Shown here piece after piece: positions 7,577 to 14,905 of a stretch of 54,814 bases of DNA. This DNA is from Opitutus sp. Lineage in GTDB: Bacteria; Verrucomicrobiota; Verrucomicrobiia; Opitutales; Opitutaceae. Positions within the stretch are counted from its first letter, which is position 1; every line of letters starts with the position of its first letter. Where the stretch lies: contig JANYAM010000136.1 in the NCBI GenBank assembly GCA_025361365.1, positions 1 through 54,814 of the forward strand. Direction: 5' to 3'. The notes below the pieces were generated by a model. That model was not told the DNA's origin. It did no database searches and was given only the letters and a program-made list of their open reading frames with translations. The position numbers and the translations under genes were made by a program.

Positions 7577-9085
7577 TTAGTTTGGTTGGTAAATGGTGGC
7601 TTTGATTTGTTTGGCGAAGTGTTCGCGGAAGGTCTTCAGGTTTTTCACGGCTTTCAGGCCGATGAGCTGGCTGGCGATGTTGCCCACCGCCGTGCCCTCG
7701 AGCGTGAACGCATAGACCGGCAGCCCGCTGGCGTCGGCCGTCGCCTGGCAGAGGAGGCGGTTCTTCGAGCCGCCGCCGACGATGAGGATGCGCTGGAATT
7801 TCCGGCCGGCGAGTTCCTCGAAGTTGCGGACGGCATCGGCATGCCCCTGCCCCAGCGAGTCGCAGATGAGGCGGACATAGCCGGCGAGGTTCTTCGGCAA
7901 CGGGAGCTTGCGCTTCTTCAGTTGCGCGTCGATGGCGGCGCGCATGGACTGCGGATTAACAAATCCAGAATCAGCGCAGTCGAGCAAAGGTGGAACGCGC
8001 TGACCCCAGCGCGTTTTCTTCGAGGCAAGCGTGCTGGGGTCAGCGCGCTCCACCTTCAAGGCTTCGGCCTGATCGATCAATTTGGCCCATTCCTTGTCGT
8101 TCTTCGGTCTTGCAGCGAATTCCTTCAGCGTGCCCTCGAGCAGCCAGAGGCCGATGACGTTGGTCAGGGGGCGATAGCGGCCGTCGCCGATGCGTTCGTT
8201 GGAGATGCGGGCGGCCAGCGCGGCGGGGCCGAGGACGGGTGTGTCGCTCTCGTAGCCAACCAGCGACCACGTGCCGGAGCTGATGTAGAGGTCGCCGCCG
8301 GCGGAGTTCGCGGGCATGGCGTCGTAGGCGGCGGCAGTGTCGTGACCGGGGACGGCGACGACCTTCACACCCTTGAGCTCGGACAGGCCGGTGACGGGAC
8401 CGAGCACGGTGTTGGCCAGGATCGGCGGCGAGAACCAGTTGGCCGGGATGTGGAAATGGTCGAGCGTGGCGCGCGACCAATCCCGGCCGTGGACATCAAG
8501 CAGCTGCGTCGTGCTGGCGAAGGAGATTTCGTTCTCCATGCGGCCCGAGAGCAGGAAGTTGAAGTAATCCGGCAGGAAGAGGCAGCGCGTGGCGAGGTCG
8601 GCCACGGCCGGGTTGTGCGCGACGGTCTCCTCGAGCTGCAGGCTGGAGTTGTAGAAGACGTTGGGGATTCCCGTCGCCGCGTAGATGCGCTCGAGCGCCG
8701 CACGGGTGTTGGCGAGGCGCGTCAGGCCGGGCTGGGTGCGGGCGTCGCGGTAGGCGTGCGTCGGAAACACCATGCGGCCCGCGTCGTTGACCAGCACATG
8801 GTCCACGCCCCAGGTGTCCACGCCGACGGACGCGAGCGCCGGGAAACGCTTCTTCGCGAGGCGCAGGCCGGTGGCGATCTCGGTCCACAGGCCCGGAATG
8901 TCCCAGTAGTCGTGACCGCCGATGGATTTGAAGCCATTCGGGAAACGGTGCACCTCGGTCAGGGAAAGTCGGGGCGTAAAGCCCCTCCCACTGGATTTGC
9001 CTTCGGTTTTCCACGTGCCGACGATGACGCGCCCGCTGGTCGCGCCCAGGTCGACCGCTGCACAATGGATGGGTTTGGAAGCCAT
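7577..9085 (-). CDS. rhaB: Rhamnulokinase (FGGY family)
   Basis: The product is 502 aa, slightly longer than E. coli RhaB, and phosphorylates L-rhamnulose to rhamnulose-1-phosphate. The start at 9085 gives MASKPIHCAAVDLGATSGR, putting the phosphate-1 motif DLGATSGR at the N-terminus. The reading frame continues upstream to 9136, but those codons lie in a 111-nt repeat. Other family segments are GVDTWGVDHVL, GHDTAAAYDA, YISSGTWSLVG and IVGGGSKN near the C-terminus. Two palindromic repeats lie within the coding region. One gives GKSSGRGFTPRL near residue 37. The other gives a longer insert (ADPSTLASKKTRWGQRVPPL) near residue 365. They explain the extra length. The frame is intact, so the enzyme is probably active. 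Confidence 0.95.
   Translation of the reverse strand: MASKPIHCAAVDLGATSGRVIVGTWKTEGKSSGRGFTPRLSLTEVHRFPNGFKSIGGHDYWDIPGLWTEIATGLRLAKKRFPALASVGVDTWGVDHVLVNDAGRMVFPTHAYRDARTQPGLTRLANTRAALERIYAATGIPNVFYNSSLQLEETVAHNPAVADLATRCLFLPDYFNFLLSGRMENEISFASTTQLLDVHGRDWSRATLDHFHIPANWFSPPILANTVLGPVTGLSELKGVKVVAVPGHDTAAAYDAMPANSAGGDLYISSGTWSLVGYESDTPVLGPAALAARISNERIGDGRYRPLTNVIGLWLLEGTLKEFAARPKNDKEWAKLIDQAEALKVERADPSTLASKKTRWGQRVPPLLDCADSGFVNPQSMRAAIDAQLKKRKLPLPKNLAGYVRLICDSLGQGHADAVRNFEELAGRKFQRILIVGGGSKNRLLCQATADASGLPVYAFTLEGTAVGNIASQLIGLKAVKNLKTFREHFAKQIKATIYQPN
7986..8055 (-). repeat. REPIN-like inverted pair inside rhaB
   Basis: The arms AAGGTGGAACGCGCTGACCC (from 7986) and its complement ending at 8055 match at 23 of 24 positions. 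Each arm is GGTGGAG (or GGTGGAA) followed by its own palindrome CGCGCTG-ACCC-CAGCGCG. This is the GGAG-plus-palindrome layout of REP sequences in inverted pair. It is translated in frame within rhaB. Confidence 0.7.
8968..8991 (-). repeat. REP-like singlet inside rhaB
   Basis: The minus strand reads GTGGGAG then the hairpin GGGGC-TTTAC-GCCCC then GAC. This is the same layout as Pseudomonas-type REP sequences. It encodes part of SSGRGFTPRL. Confidence 0.6.
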
Positions 9086-9095
9086 GACGGGGTTA

Positions 9096-9206
9096 GCCAC
9101 AAAAAGGCACAAAGGAGTTTGTTCCGCAATTAACACTTACCGCGCGCCTATAGGCGCAACGCGGGTGCCATTCACCGGACAGATGTTTTTGGTGCCTCTT
9201 CGTGGC
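9096..9206. repeat. 111-nt inverted-repeat element, copy 1
   Basis: The outer arms are GCCACAAAAAGGCACAAA (9096-9113) and TTTGGTGCCTCTTCGTGGC, ending at 9206. The near-central perfect palindrome GCGCCTATAGGCGC is at 9144-9157. Length and core equal those of the copies at 14793 and 16068, though the intervening sequence has diverged. It fills the gap between rhaD and rhaB. Confidence 0.8.
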
Positions 9207-9220
9207 CATGATTCCGTTGC

Positions 9221-11413
9221 TTACCGGAGGAAGGCTTCGTGGAGGCCGCCGTCGACCGTGACGACCTGGCCGGTGGTCTTGCTGAGGCGCTGGCTCACCA
9301 GAAGGAAATAGGCCTCGGCCTGGTCGGCCGGGGTGATCGGCGCCTTGGTCAGCGTGCGGTCGGCGTAGAACTGCGCGAGCTTCGTGACCAGCGAGTCCGT
9401 CGCCTCGTCGTCCTTGTAAGGGATGTTGTATTTTGCGAGCGAGCCGATAACGCGATCGCGCGGGAACATCGCGCTCCCCTGCACCACCGTGGCCGGGGCC
9501 ACGCCGTTGACGCGAACCAGCGGCGACAGCTCGATGGCGAGTTCGCGCACGAGGTGGTTGCCGGCGGCCTTCGAGACATCGTAGGCCACCGAGCCCTTCT
9601 TCGCGACGGCGGCGTTGGCCGAGGTCGTGAGGACGAGCTGGCCCTTGAGGCCCTGCTCCTTCCACGTCTTGAACGCCTCGTCGCCGACGAGGTAGCTGCC
9701 CGTGACGTTGATGGCGAAGGTGACAGCCCACTTGTCATCGGGGATGTGGCCGGAGGTGTCGCTCGGCACGAAGATGCCGGCGGTCACGCAGATGGAGTCG
9801 AAGCCGCCGTAGGCCAGCGCGACCTGGTCGAGCATCTTCCGGATGCTGGCGCGGTCGGTGATATTGGCCGCGAGGCCGATCGCCGGGCCGTAATTGGAGA
9901 GGCCAGTGCCCGCGACGCCGATGCCGACGCCGTATTTGGCCTCGATCTCCTTGGCGGTCGCCTGCGCGGCGGCCTCGTTGAGATCGACGCAGACGATGTG
10001 CGCGCCTTCCTTGACGAGGCGGTGGGCGGTCTCCTTGCCGATGCCGGAGCCGGCGCCGATCACGATGATGACCTGGCGGGCGAGTTCCTTCTCGGCGGGC
10101 ATGCGCTTGAGCTTGGCCTCCTCGAGAAGCCAATACTCGATGTCAAAGGCCTCCTGCTGCGGCAGGGCGATGTATTTGTCAATCGCCTCGGCGCCGCGCA
10201 TGACCTCGACGGCGCAGTTGTAGAATTCGGCGGTGACGCGCGACTCGGACTTGTCCTTGCCCCATGCGACCATGCCGACGCCCGGGATGAGGACGACGGT
10301 CGGGTTCGGGTCGCGCATGGCCGGCGAGTTGGCGTGTTTGCACTTCGCGTAATAGGCCGCGTAGTCCTTGCGGTAGGCCTCGAGGCCGGCAGCGAGCTTC
10401 TTCTTGAGCGCGGCGGTGTCCTCGGCCTGCGGGTTCCAGTCGACGTAGAGCGGCTTGATCTTGGTGCGGAGGAAATGGTCGGGGCAGCTCGTGCCGAGCT
10501 CGGCGAGGCGGGCGGCATCCTTGGAGTTGACGAAGCGCAGGATCTTCTCGTCGTCCTGCACGGTCCCGATGAAGCGCTTCTGCTGGGAAACCTGGCCGCG
10601 GAGCCAGGGCAGGATGGCGGCGAAGACCTCGTTGCGCTTCGCGGCATCGAGCGTCGAGTATTTGGCGCCGCCGAAGACCGTGGCGTCGCCGCCCTTGGCC
10701 TGGTATTTCGCGTCGATGTAGGCCGCGGCTTTCTCGATGAGATTCAACGTGAGGGTGTAGCAAGCCTTGTCGTCACTGTCCCACGAGATGAAGCCGTGCT
10801 GGCCCATCATGATGGCCGGCGTCTTCGGGTTCTTCTTGGCGATCTCCTGCATGGCGAGGCCGAGCTCGAAGCCCGGGCGCATCCACGGCACGTAGGCCAT
10901 CTCGCCGCCGAAGATTTCCTTGGTGAGCTTCTCGCAGTTCTGCGAGGCGGCGATCGCGATGATCGCGTTCGGGTGCATGTGGTCCACGTGCTTGCCCGGC
11001 AGGAAGGAGTGCAGCGGGGTGTCGATCGACGACGGGCGCGGGTTCAGGTTGAACGTGGTGTGGTTATACATGCCCACCATGTCGTCCTCGGCCGGGGCCT
11101 TGAGGCCCTTGTCGGTGCGGGCGGCGTAGAGTTTCTGGAGATCGAGCAGCTTGAGCTGGTAGAGAGAGGAGAAGTTCTCGCGCGTGCTGGTGCGGAGGTC
11201 CCCGCCGGAGCCCTTGACCCAGAGCACCTCGGTCGGGAGGCCGTTGAGCGGGTCCTTCTCGGTGATCTTGGACGACGTGTTGCCGCCGCCGGTGTTGGTG
11301 ATGCGCTGGTCGCCGCCGAGGAGGTTCGAGCGATAGATAAGACGGGCGACCGGATCGAGCAACGCGGCCTTGGCGTCGTCCCAGCCGAAGTTGACGAATT
11401 TGTATGAGCTCAT
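9221..11413 (-). CDS. rhaD: Bifunctional rhamnulose-1-phosphate aldolase / short-chain dehydrogenase (RhaEW type)
   Basis: The 730-aa fusion has an N-terminal class II aldolase domain (about 20-430) that splits rhamnulose-1-phosphate into DHAP and L-lactaldehyde. The zinc histidines are visible in HVDHMHPNAI (H142, H145, H147). The C-terminal SDR domain (about 445-730) has NAD motif GAGSGIG (453-459) and catalytic Y611/K615 in YDVSKAA. By family knowledge (B. subtilis RhaEW) it converts the lactaldehyde, most likely to lactate. Fusion channels a reactive aldehyde without a microcompartment. The gene lies between the second aldolase gene and rhaB. Confidence 0.95.
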   Translation of the reverse strand: MSSYKFVNFGWDDAKAALLDPVARLIYRSNLLGGDQRITNTGGGNTSSKITEKDPLNGLPTEVLWVKGSGGDLRTSTRENFSSLYQLKLLDLQKLYAARTDKGLKAPAEDDMVGMYNHTTFNLNPRPSSIDTPLHSFLPGKHVDHMHPNAIIAIAASQNCEKLTKEIFGGEMAYVPWMRPGFELGLAMQEIAKKNPKTPAIMMGQHGFISWDSDDKACYTLTLNLIEKAAAYIDAKYQAKGGDATVFGGAKYSTLDAAKRNEVFAAILPWLRGQVSQQKRFIGTVQDDEKILRFVNSKDAARLAELGTSCPDHFLRTKIKPLYVDWNPQAEDTAALKKKLAAGLEAYRKDYAAYYAKCKHANSPAMRDPNPTVVLIPGVGMVAWGKDKSESRVTAEFYNCAVEVMRGAEAIDKYIALPQQEAFDIEYWLLEEAKLKRMPAEKELARQVIIVIGAGSGIGKETAHRLVKEGAHIVCVDLNEAAAQATAKEIEAKYGVGIGVAGTGLSNYGPAIGLAANITDRASIRKMLDQVALAYGGFDSICVTAGIFVPSDTSGHIPDDKWAVTFAINVTGSYLVGDEAFKTWKEQGLKGQLVLTTSANAAVAKKGSVAYDVSKAAGNHLVRELAIELSPLVRVNGVAPATVVQGSAMFPRDRVIGSLAKYNIPYKDDEATDSLVTKLAQFYADRTLTKAPITPADQAEAYFLLVSQRLSKTTGQVVTVDGGLHEAFLR

Positions 11414-11426
11414 GATGAAGTGGGAT

Positions 11427-11502
11427 TTTCCCGCGGATTACGCGGATGATCGCGGATGGTTGGTTGGTTTTATCAGTGATATCCGCGTTATCCGCGGAAA
11501 AT
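11427..11502. repeat. Hairpin repeat, CCGCGGATTACGCGGAT type
   Basis: The left arm (11427-11458) and right arm ATATCCGCGTTATCCGCGGAAAA (11480-11502) are complementary. It uses the same vocabulary as 163-267 and fills the gap between the two aldolase genes. Confidence 0.75.
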
Positions 11503-11511
11503 TCGGGTGAG

Positions 11512-12279
11512 TTAAAGCCCTAAAGCTTTCTGTCGGTAGTGCTCGTCCGGGCGGCCGGCGATGCGGGCGACTTGGGCGGGCGTGAGAAAACGGGGACGGC
11601 CGATGGCGGCGGCGCCGACGAAGATCTCGGCGGACTTGGCGCCCATCAGCGTGGCGGCCAGCACGGCCTCCGGCGTGGCGCCCAGCGCGATGAAACCGTG
11701 GTTCTCGAGCAGGATGACACGCGGCGGACGCGACAGGCGCTTGATGAAGGCGATCACCGCGGTGCGCATGGCCTGGGCGAGCTTGAGGCCCGGATCGGTA
11801 TACGGCACGAAGACGCTCTCGACGCCGCAGCAGACGATCTCGTCCGGGAAGAGCCGGCGCCGCGCGAAGGTGCGGGCATGCGGCGAGCACAGCAGCTGGT
11901 TCACTTTCACCGGGTGTGTGTGGCCGACGAAGTTCACGCCCGGCAGCGTGAGCAGGTAGGCGTGGAAGATGGCCTCGACGGACGGCTTCTTGGCGTTCGC
12001 GTCGACGCGGGCGGCGAACAGCGCCTCGTCGATGGCGGCATCGGTCATCGCCTTGCGGTCCAGCAGCGGCAGCAGCGCGTCGAAGCGGCAGGTGGCGGTG
12101 CCGGCCTCGGTGAGTGAACCGAGGTTGGAGCCGCTGGCCTTCACCACAAACGTGTCGGCCGAGAGCCGGGCGGAAGTGTTGCCCTCGCCCAGGATGGCCA
12201 GCTGGCGATCCTCGCGACCGAGCTGGTGCGAGAGGTCGAGCATCCGTTCGAGTGTGTCGGGTTGGGCGGTCACGTTCAT
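11512..12279 (-). CDS. Class II aldolase/adducin family protein (fuculose-phosphate aldolase-like)
   Basis: The product is 255 aa from the ATG at 12279. The reading frame runs further upstream, but those codons lie in a REPIN-like repeat. The single class II aldolase fold shows LGEGNTSARL near the N-terminus, VKASGSNL, the zinc histidines in VGHTHPVKV, and LENHGFIALG carrying the third histidine. Substrates would be L-fuculose-1-phosphate, rhamnulose-1-phosphate or another 1-phospho-ketose. It lies between the DeoR regulator and rhaD, and a GH29 fucosidase is in the same block, so a fucose role is plausible. Single-domain class II aldolases beside DeoR genes also occur in planctomycete/verrucomicrobial microcompartment operons, but no shell gene is present here. 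Confidence 0.88.
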   Translation of the reverse strand: MNVTAQPDTLERMLDLSHQLGREDRQLAILGEGNTSARLSADTFVVKASGSNLGSLTEAGTATCRFDALLPLLDRKAMTDAAIDEALFAARVDANAKKPSVEAIFHAYLLTLPGVNFVGHTHPVKVNQLLCSPHARTFARRRLFPDEIVCCGVESVFVPYTDPGLKLAQAMRTAVIAFIKRLSRPPRVILLENHGFIALGATPEAVLAATLMGAKSAEIFVGAAAIGRPRFLTPAQVARIAGRPDEHYRQKALGL

Positions 12280-12301
12280 CAGGCGCGAAAGACAAAAAAT
12301 G

Positions 12302-12353
12302 TGGAGGACCCAGCTCCAGCTGGGCCGCGGCTCAGCTGGAGCTGAGCCCTCCA
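12302..12353 (-). repeat. 52-nt REPIN-like element, copy 1
   Basis: Two 25-nt half units (TGGAG plus palindrome) face each other around a 2-nt centre. The halves contain CCCAGC-TCCA-GCTGGG and CTCAGC-TGGA-GCTGAG, with outer ends TGGAGG/CCCTCCA. It is in the opposite orientation to the copies at 28305 and 30513. It lies between the DeoR and aldolase genes. Confidence 0.85.
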
Positions 12354-12391
12354 AAATGCCGCCAGGCAGGAAGAAAATAGATCCGAATTCA

Positions 12392-13171
12392 TCAGGCGCG
12401 GAGGAGTTTCGAGGACGGAAGCGCAATGCCGTGCGCGGCGAGAAGCCTGGGCGGGGTGTCGGAAATCAGGGCGGAAACCTGCGACCAGTCGGCGACGCGG
12501 TGCGGGGTGGCACGCCCGAGCTTGGACGCGTCGAGGCAGAAGTAAACCCGCGTGGCGTGGCGCAGGACGGATTTCTGGAAGGCGGCGACGCTCTCGTGGG
12601 AGTTGCTGATGCCCGCCGCGTCCATCCCCTCGCCGCTGAGGAAGGCCGCGTCGAAGGACCAGTCGCCCAGCGCCTTGATGGCGCGCGAACCCATCAGCGC
12701 GGCCTGCCGGCTGAGGAACTCGCCGCCCACGACGTGCAGCTCCACGCCGGCAGTGCCGCCGAGGACGGAAGCGGCCGCGAGGCTGTTGGTCACGACCACG
12801 AGGCCGGCCAGATCCTTGCGCTGAGTCAGCGCGCGGGCCGTCGCCTGGATGGTCGTGCCCGCGTCGAGAAAGATGGTGCCGGTGCGGGGCATCAGTGCCA
12901 CCGCGCGCGCCGCGATGCGGGCCTTGGCCGGACGAGCGCGGCCGGAACGCTCATCGTGCGAGGCAAAGGCGCTGTTGTAGTCCGCCAGCGCGCCGCCGTA
13001 GGTGCGGGTGATGTGGCCGCTGGCCTCGACGGCCACCAAGTCGCGGCGGGCCGTGGCCTCGGAAACCCCCAGCCGCCGGCAGATCTCGTTCACCGGCAGG
13101 AAGCCGTCGCGCCGGATCAGGCTGCGGAGTTCCTCGCGGCGGAGGTCGACGATATGCTGGGGCACGCGCAT
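12392..13171 (-). CDS. DeoR/GlpR-family transcriptional regulator
   Basis: The 259-aa product is typical for DeoR. The N-terminal winged helix-turn-helix (about residues 9-60) shows RREELRSLIRRDGFLPVNEI and SEATARRDL, followed by a C-terminal ISOCOT-like sugar-phosphate sensing domain (IFLDAGTT, VVTNSLAAASVL, VELHVVGGEF). Its position upstream of the aldolase and rha genes and downstream of the hydrolase genes marks it as the likely local regulator responding to a phosphorylated ketose. A perfect 12-bp inverted repeat overlaps the -10 of its own promoter at 13191-13216, which points to autorepression. Confidence 0.92.
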   Translation of the reverse strand: MRVPQHIVDLRREELRSLIRRDGFLPVNEICRRLGVSEATARRDLVAVEASGHITRTYGGALADYNSAFASHDERSGRARPAKARIAARAVALMPRTGTIFLDAGTTIQATARALTQRKDLAGLVVVTNSLAAASVLGGTAGVELHVVGGEFLSRQAALMGSRAIKALGDWSFDAAFLSGEGMDAAGISNSHESVAAFQKSVLRHATRVYFCLDASKLGRATPHRVADWSQVSALISDTPPRLLAAHGIALPSSKLLRA

Positions 13172-13190
13172 GGAGGGACAGTGAGGAAAG

Positions 13191-13216
13191 TTATATGATT
13201 GAGGTCAATCATATAA
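13191..13216 (-). promoter_or_regulatory. Perfect palindromic operator overlapping the DeoR gene promoter
   Basis: TTATATGATTGA, two bases, then TCAATCATATAA form a flawless 12-bp inverted repeat 20 nt before the DeoR start codon. On the minus strand a -35 TTGACT (13237-13232) stands 18 nt before a -10 TATGAT (13213-13208), and the -10 is inside the palindrome. The AT-rich site stands out in GC-rich DNA. That DeoR itself binds here is an inference. Confidence 0.8.
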
Positions 13217-13238
13217 AAAAGAGGATTTCCAAGTCAAT

Positions 13239-13304
13239 TTAACGCAAAGGCGCAGAGGCGCCAAGGGAGGATGAGATTCTTCGCGCCTTGGCGTCTTTGC
13301 GTTA
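13239..13304. repeat. Hairpin repeat, TTAACGCAAAGGCGC type
   Basis: The arms TTAACGCAAAGGCGCAGAGG (from 13239) and CGCGCCTTGGCGTCTTTGCG (ending near 13302) are complementary. This is the sister of 7495-7570. It lies just after the esterase gene stop and next to the -35 of the DeoR promoter. Confidence 0.75.
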
Positions 13305-13312
13305 ATGGATCG

Positions 13313-14881
13313 TTAGTTCGAGGTCTGGAATGGGGCCGCGGGCAAGCCGGCGGCGTTGAAGAAGTTGGAGCCCTCGGGCCACGCGGCCCAGGCGTAGCGG
13401 GCGGCAGTGGGCGCCGTCACGGCCGCGCTGCGCACGAGAATGGTGTCGCCCTCGATGGCCGCCTCGGCGGGCACGAATTTGCCGTCGGCGCCGGCGACGT
13501 CGAAGGTCTTGAGCGCCCCACCCTGCGCGACGAGTCCGCCGCCGAGGTGCGTGAACTTCAGCCGCAGCGCGCCGCCGGCTACGGCCAGCGACTGGTAAAC
13601 CGGGCCCGAGGACTCGATCTTCCAGTCATAGGTGTTGGCCAGCGCGAGACGCGCGAGGCGATCGCCCACGGGGGCCTTGTTCTTCGGATGAACGTTCTTC
13701 TCCTCACCGACGTCGATCGTCACCGCCATGCCGGTGCGTGGCAGCGCGAGCGCCTCCGCCTGCCAGGCGCGCACGTCGGGGCCGTTGCTCGCGGCCTGCT
13801 GGGCGGCGAGCTGGCAGAAATAAAACGGCAACTCTCGACCCCAGAGTTTCCGCCAGTCGGTGATGAGTAGCTCGTTCCAGGCGGGGAAAAGTTCGCGCGG
13901 CGCCGTGATGGACTCGCCCTGATACCAGATGACGCCGCGGATCGCGAAGGGCACGATGGGCGCGATCATGCCGTTGAACATGACGGTCGGGTTGTGCTGG
14001 TCCTGCACCGGGTCGGCGCCAGGCGCACGCAGCGGGCGCTTGCCTTCGGCCTTGGCCAGCTCGACAGCGTGCTTCCAATCCTCGATCTCGGCGGCGGTGG
14101 GCGGGACGTGCTTCGACACGATCTCGTCAAAGCGGTCCAACACCGCCTTGAAGCGCGGATCAGCGAGCATCGCCTCGCGCCGGATCCACGCCTGCGCCGT
14201 GCTGGCGCCGTAGGATTCCACGATCACGCCGACCGGCACGTTGAGTTCCCGCTGGAGTGCCCGGGCAAAGAAATACCCGACCGCAGAGAAGCCCGGCACA
14301 GTCTCCGGCGAACACACCAGCCACTGCCCGCCGACCCGGGTCTGCGGCGTTAAGGATTTTTGTGCCTCGCCGAAAAACATACGGATCAGTGGATGATTGG
14401 CCGCGGCGATTTCCTGCTCCTCGTTGAGCACGCCGGCAAAATACTTCACCTTCTTCGAGACGGAGAAATCCATGTTCGACTGGCCTGAGCCGAGCCAGAC
14501 CTCGCCGACAAGAACGTCGGACAATTTCGGATTGGAGATTTCGGATTGCGGATTGCCTGAGAAGACCAGCAGGGCGCGGGGCTGAGAGCTGGCGGTGAGC
14601 GGAGCCAAGTCCACGCGCCATTGGCCGGTGGCGTCGGTGGTGGCGGTTTTCTTTTGGCCGGCGAACTCAACGGTGACCTTCTCGCCCGGCGCGGCCGTGC
14701 CCCACACAGGGATAGGCATTTCGCGCTGCAGGACCATGTGGTCGGTGAAGGGGCTGGCGAGCTTCACCTCGGCCGAGACCAAGGCAGGGATGGCCACGAA
14801 AAGGCACGAAAGGGCCGCAGCGCGAATGGAAGTCCTGAGGCGCCTATAGGCGCACTGTAGGTGAGAGAAAGCGGTTGTCAT
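13313..14881 (-). CDS. Secreted sialate O-acetylesterase-like SGNH hydrolase
   Basis: The 522-aa product begins with a signal peptide (hydrophobic AAALSCLFVAIPALVSA, residues about 21-37). The SGNH nucleophile block is GSGQSNM (S135); GVIWYQGES and the C-terminal D-V-G-...-H block (DVGEEKNVHP) follow. The family removes O-acetyl esters from sugars. In this cluster acetylated pectin or rhamnogalacturonan is a likelier target than sialic acid. Start codon and signal peptide lie within a 111-nt repeat shared with the next gene. The segment SGNPQSEISNPKLSD before DVLVGEVWL is encoded by short tandem repeats of CAATCCGAAAT (14522-14555) and looks like a tolerated insertion. It is the last gene of the hydrolase run. 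Confidence 0.92.
   Translation of the reverse strand: MTTAFSHLQCAYRRLRTSIRAAALSCLFVAIPALVSAEVKLASPFTDHMVLQREMPIPVWGTAAPGEKVTVEFAGQKKTATTDATGQWRVDLAPLTASSQPRALLVFSGNPQSEISNPKLSDVLVGEVWLGSGQSNMDFSVSKKVKYFAGVLNEEQEIAAANHPLIRMFFGEAQKSLTPQTRVGGQWLVCSPETVPGFSAVGYFFARALQRELNVPVGVIVESYGASTAQAWIRREAMLADPRFKAVLDRFDEIVSKHVPPTAAEIEDWKHAVELAKAEGKRPLRAPGADPVQDQHNPTVMFNGMIAPIVPFAIRGVIWYQGESITAPRELFPAWNELLITDWRKLWGRELPFYFCQLAAQQAASNGPDVRAWQAEALALPRTGMAVTIDVGEEKNVHPKNKAPVGDRLARLALANTYDWKIESSGPVYQSLAVAGGALRLKFTHLGGGLVAQGGALKTFDVAGADGKFVPAEAAIEGDTILVRSAAVTAPTAARYAWAAWPEGSNFFNAAGLPAAPFQTSN
14522..14555. repeat. Short-word tandem repeat inside esterase coding sequence
   Basis: On the minus strand three or four variants of CAATCCGAAAT follow each other and are translated as NPQSEISNPKLS. 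This low-complexity insert lies just before the conserved DVLVGEVWL of the SGNH family. Confidence 0.6.
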
Positions 14882-14903
14882 GATTTTCGTGCCTTTTCGT
14901 GGC
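14793..14903. repeat. 111-nt inverted-repeat element, copy 2, carrying start codon and signal peptide
   Basis: The outer arms GCCACGAAAAGGCACGAAA and TTTCGTGCCTTTTCGTGGC are perfectly complementary over 19 bp. The core palindrome GCGCCTATAGGCGC is at 14840-14853. The ATG of the esterase gene (14881) and its first 30 codons lie inside. Similarity to copy 3 extends a few bases past the arm (GCAGGGATG). Confidence 0.88.
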
Positions 14904-14905
14904 TA

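Noticed and set aside
9086-9136. Upstream start for rhaB
   Set aside because: The extra residues come from the arm of the 111-nt repeat, and the FGGY phosphate motif follows directly after Met at 9085.
12280-12426. N-terminal extension of the class II aldolase (start at 12426)
   Set aside because: The extension translates the repeat at 12302-12353 and the end of the deoR gene; ATG 12279 gives a normal family N-terminus.
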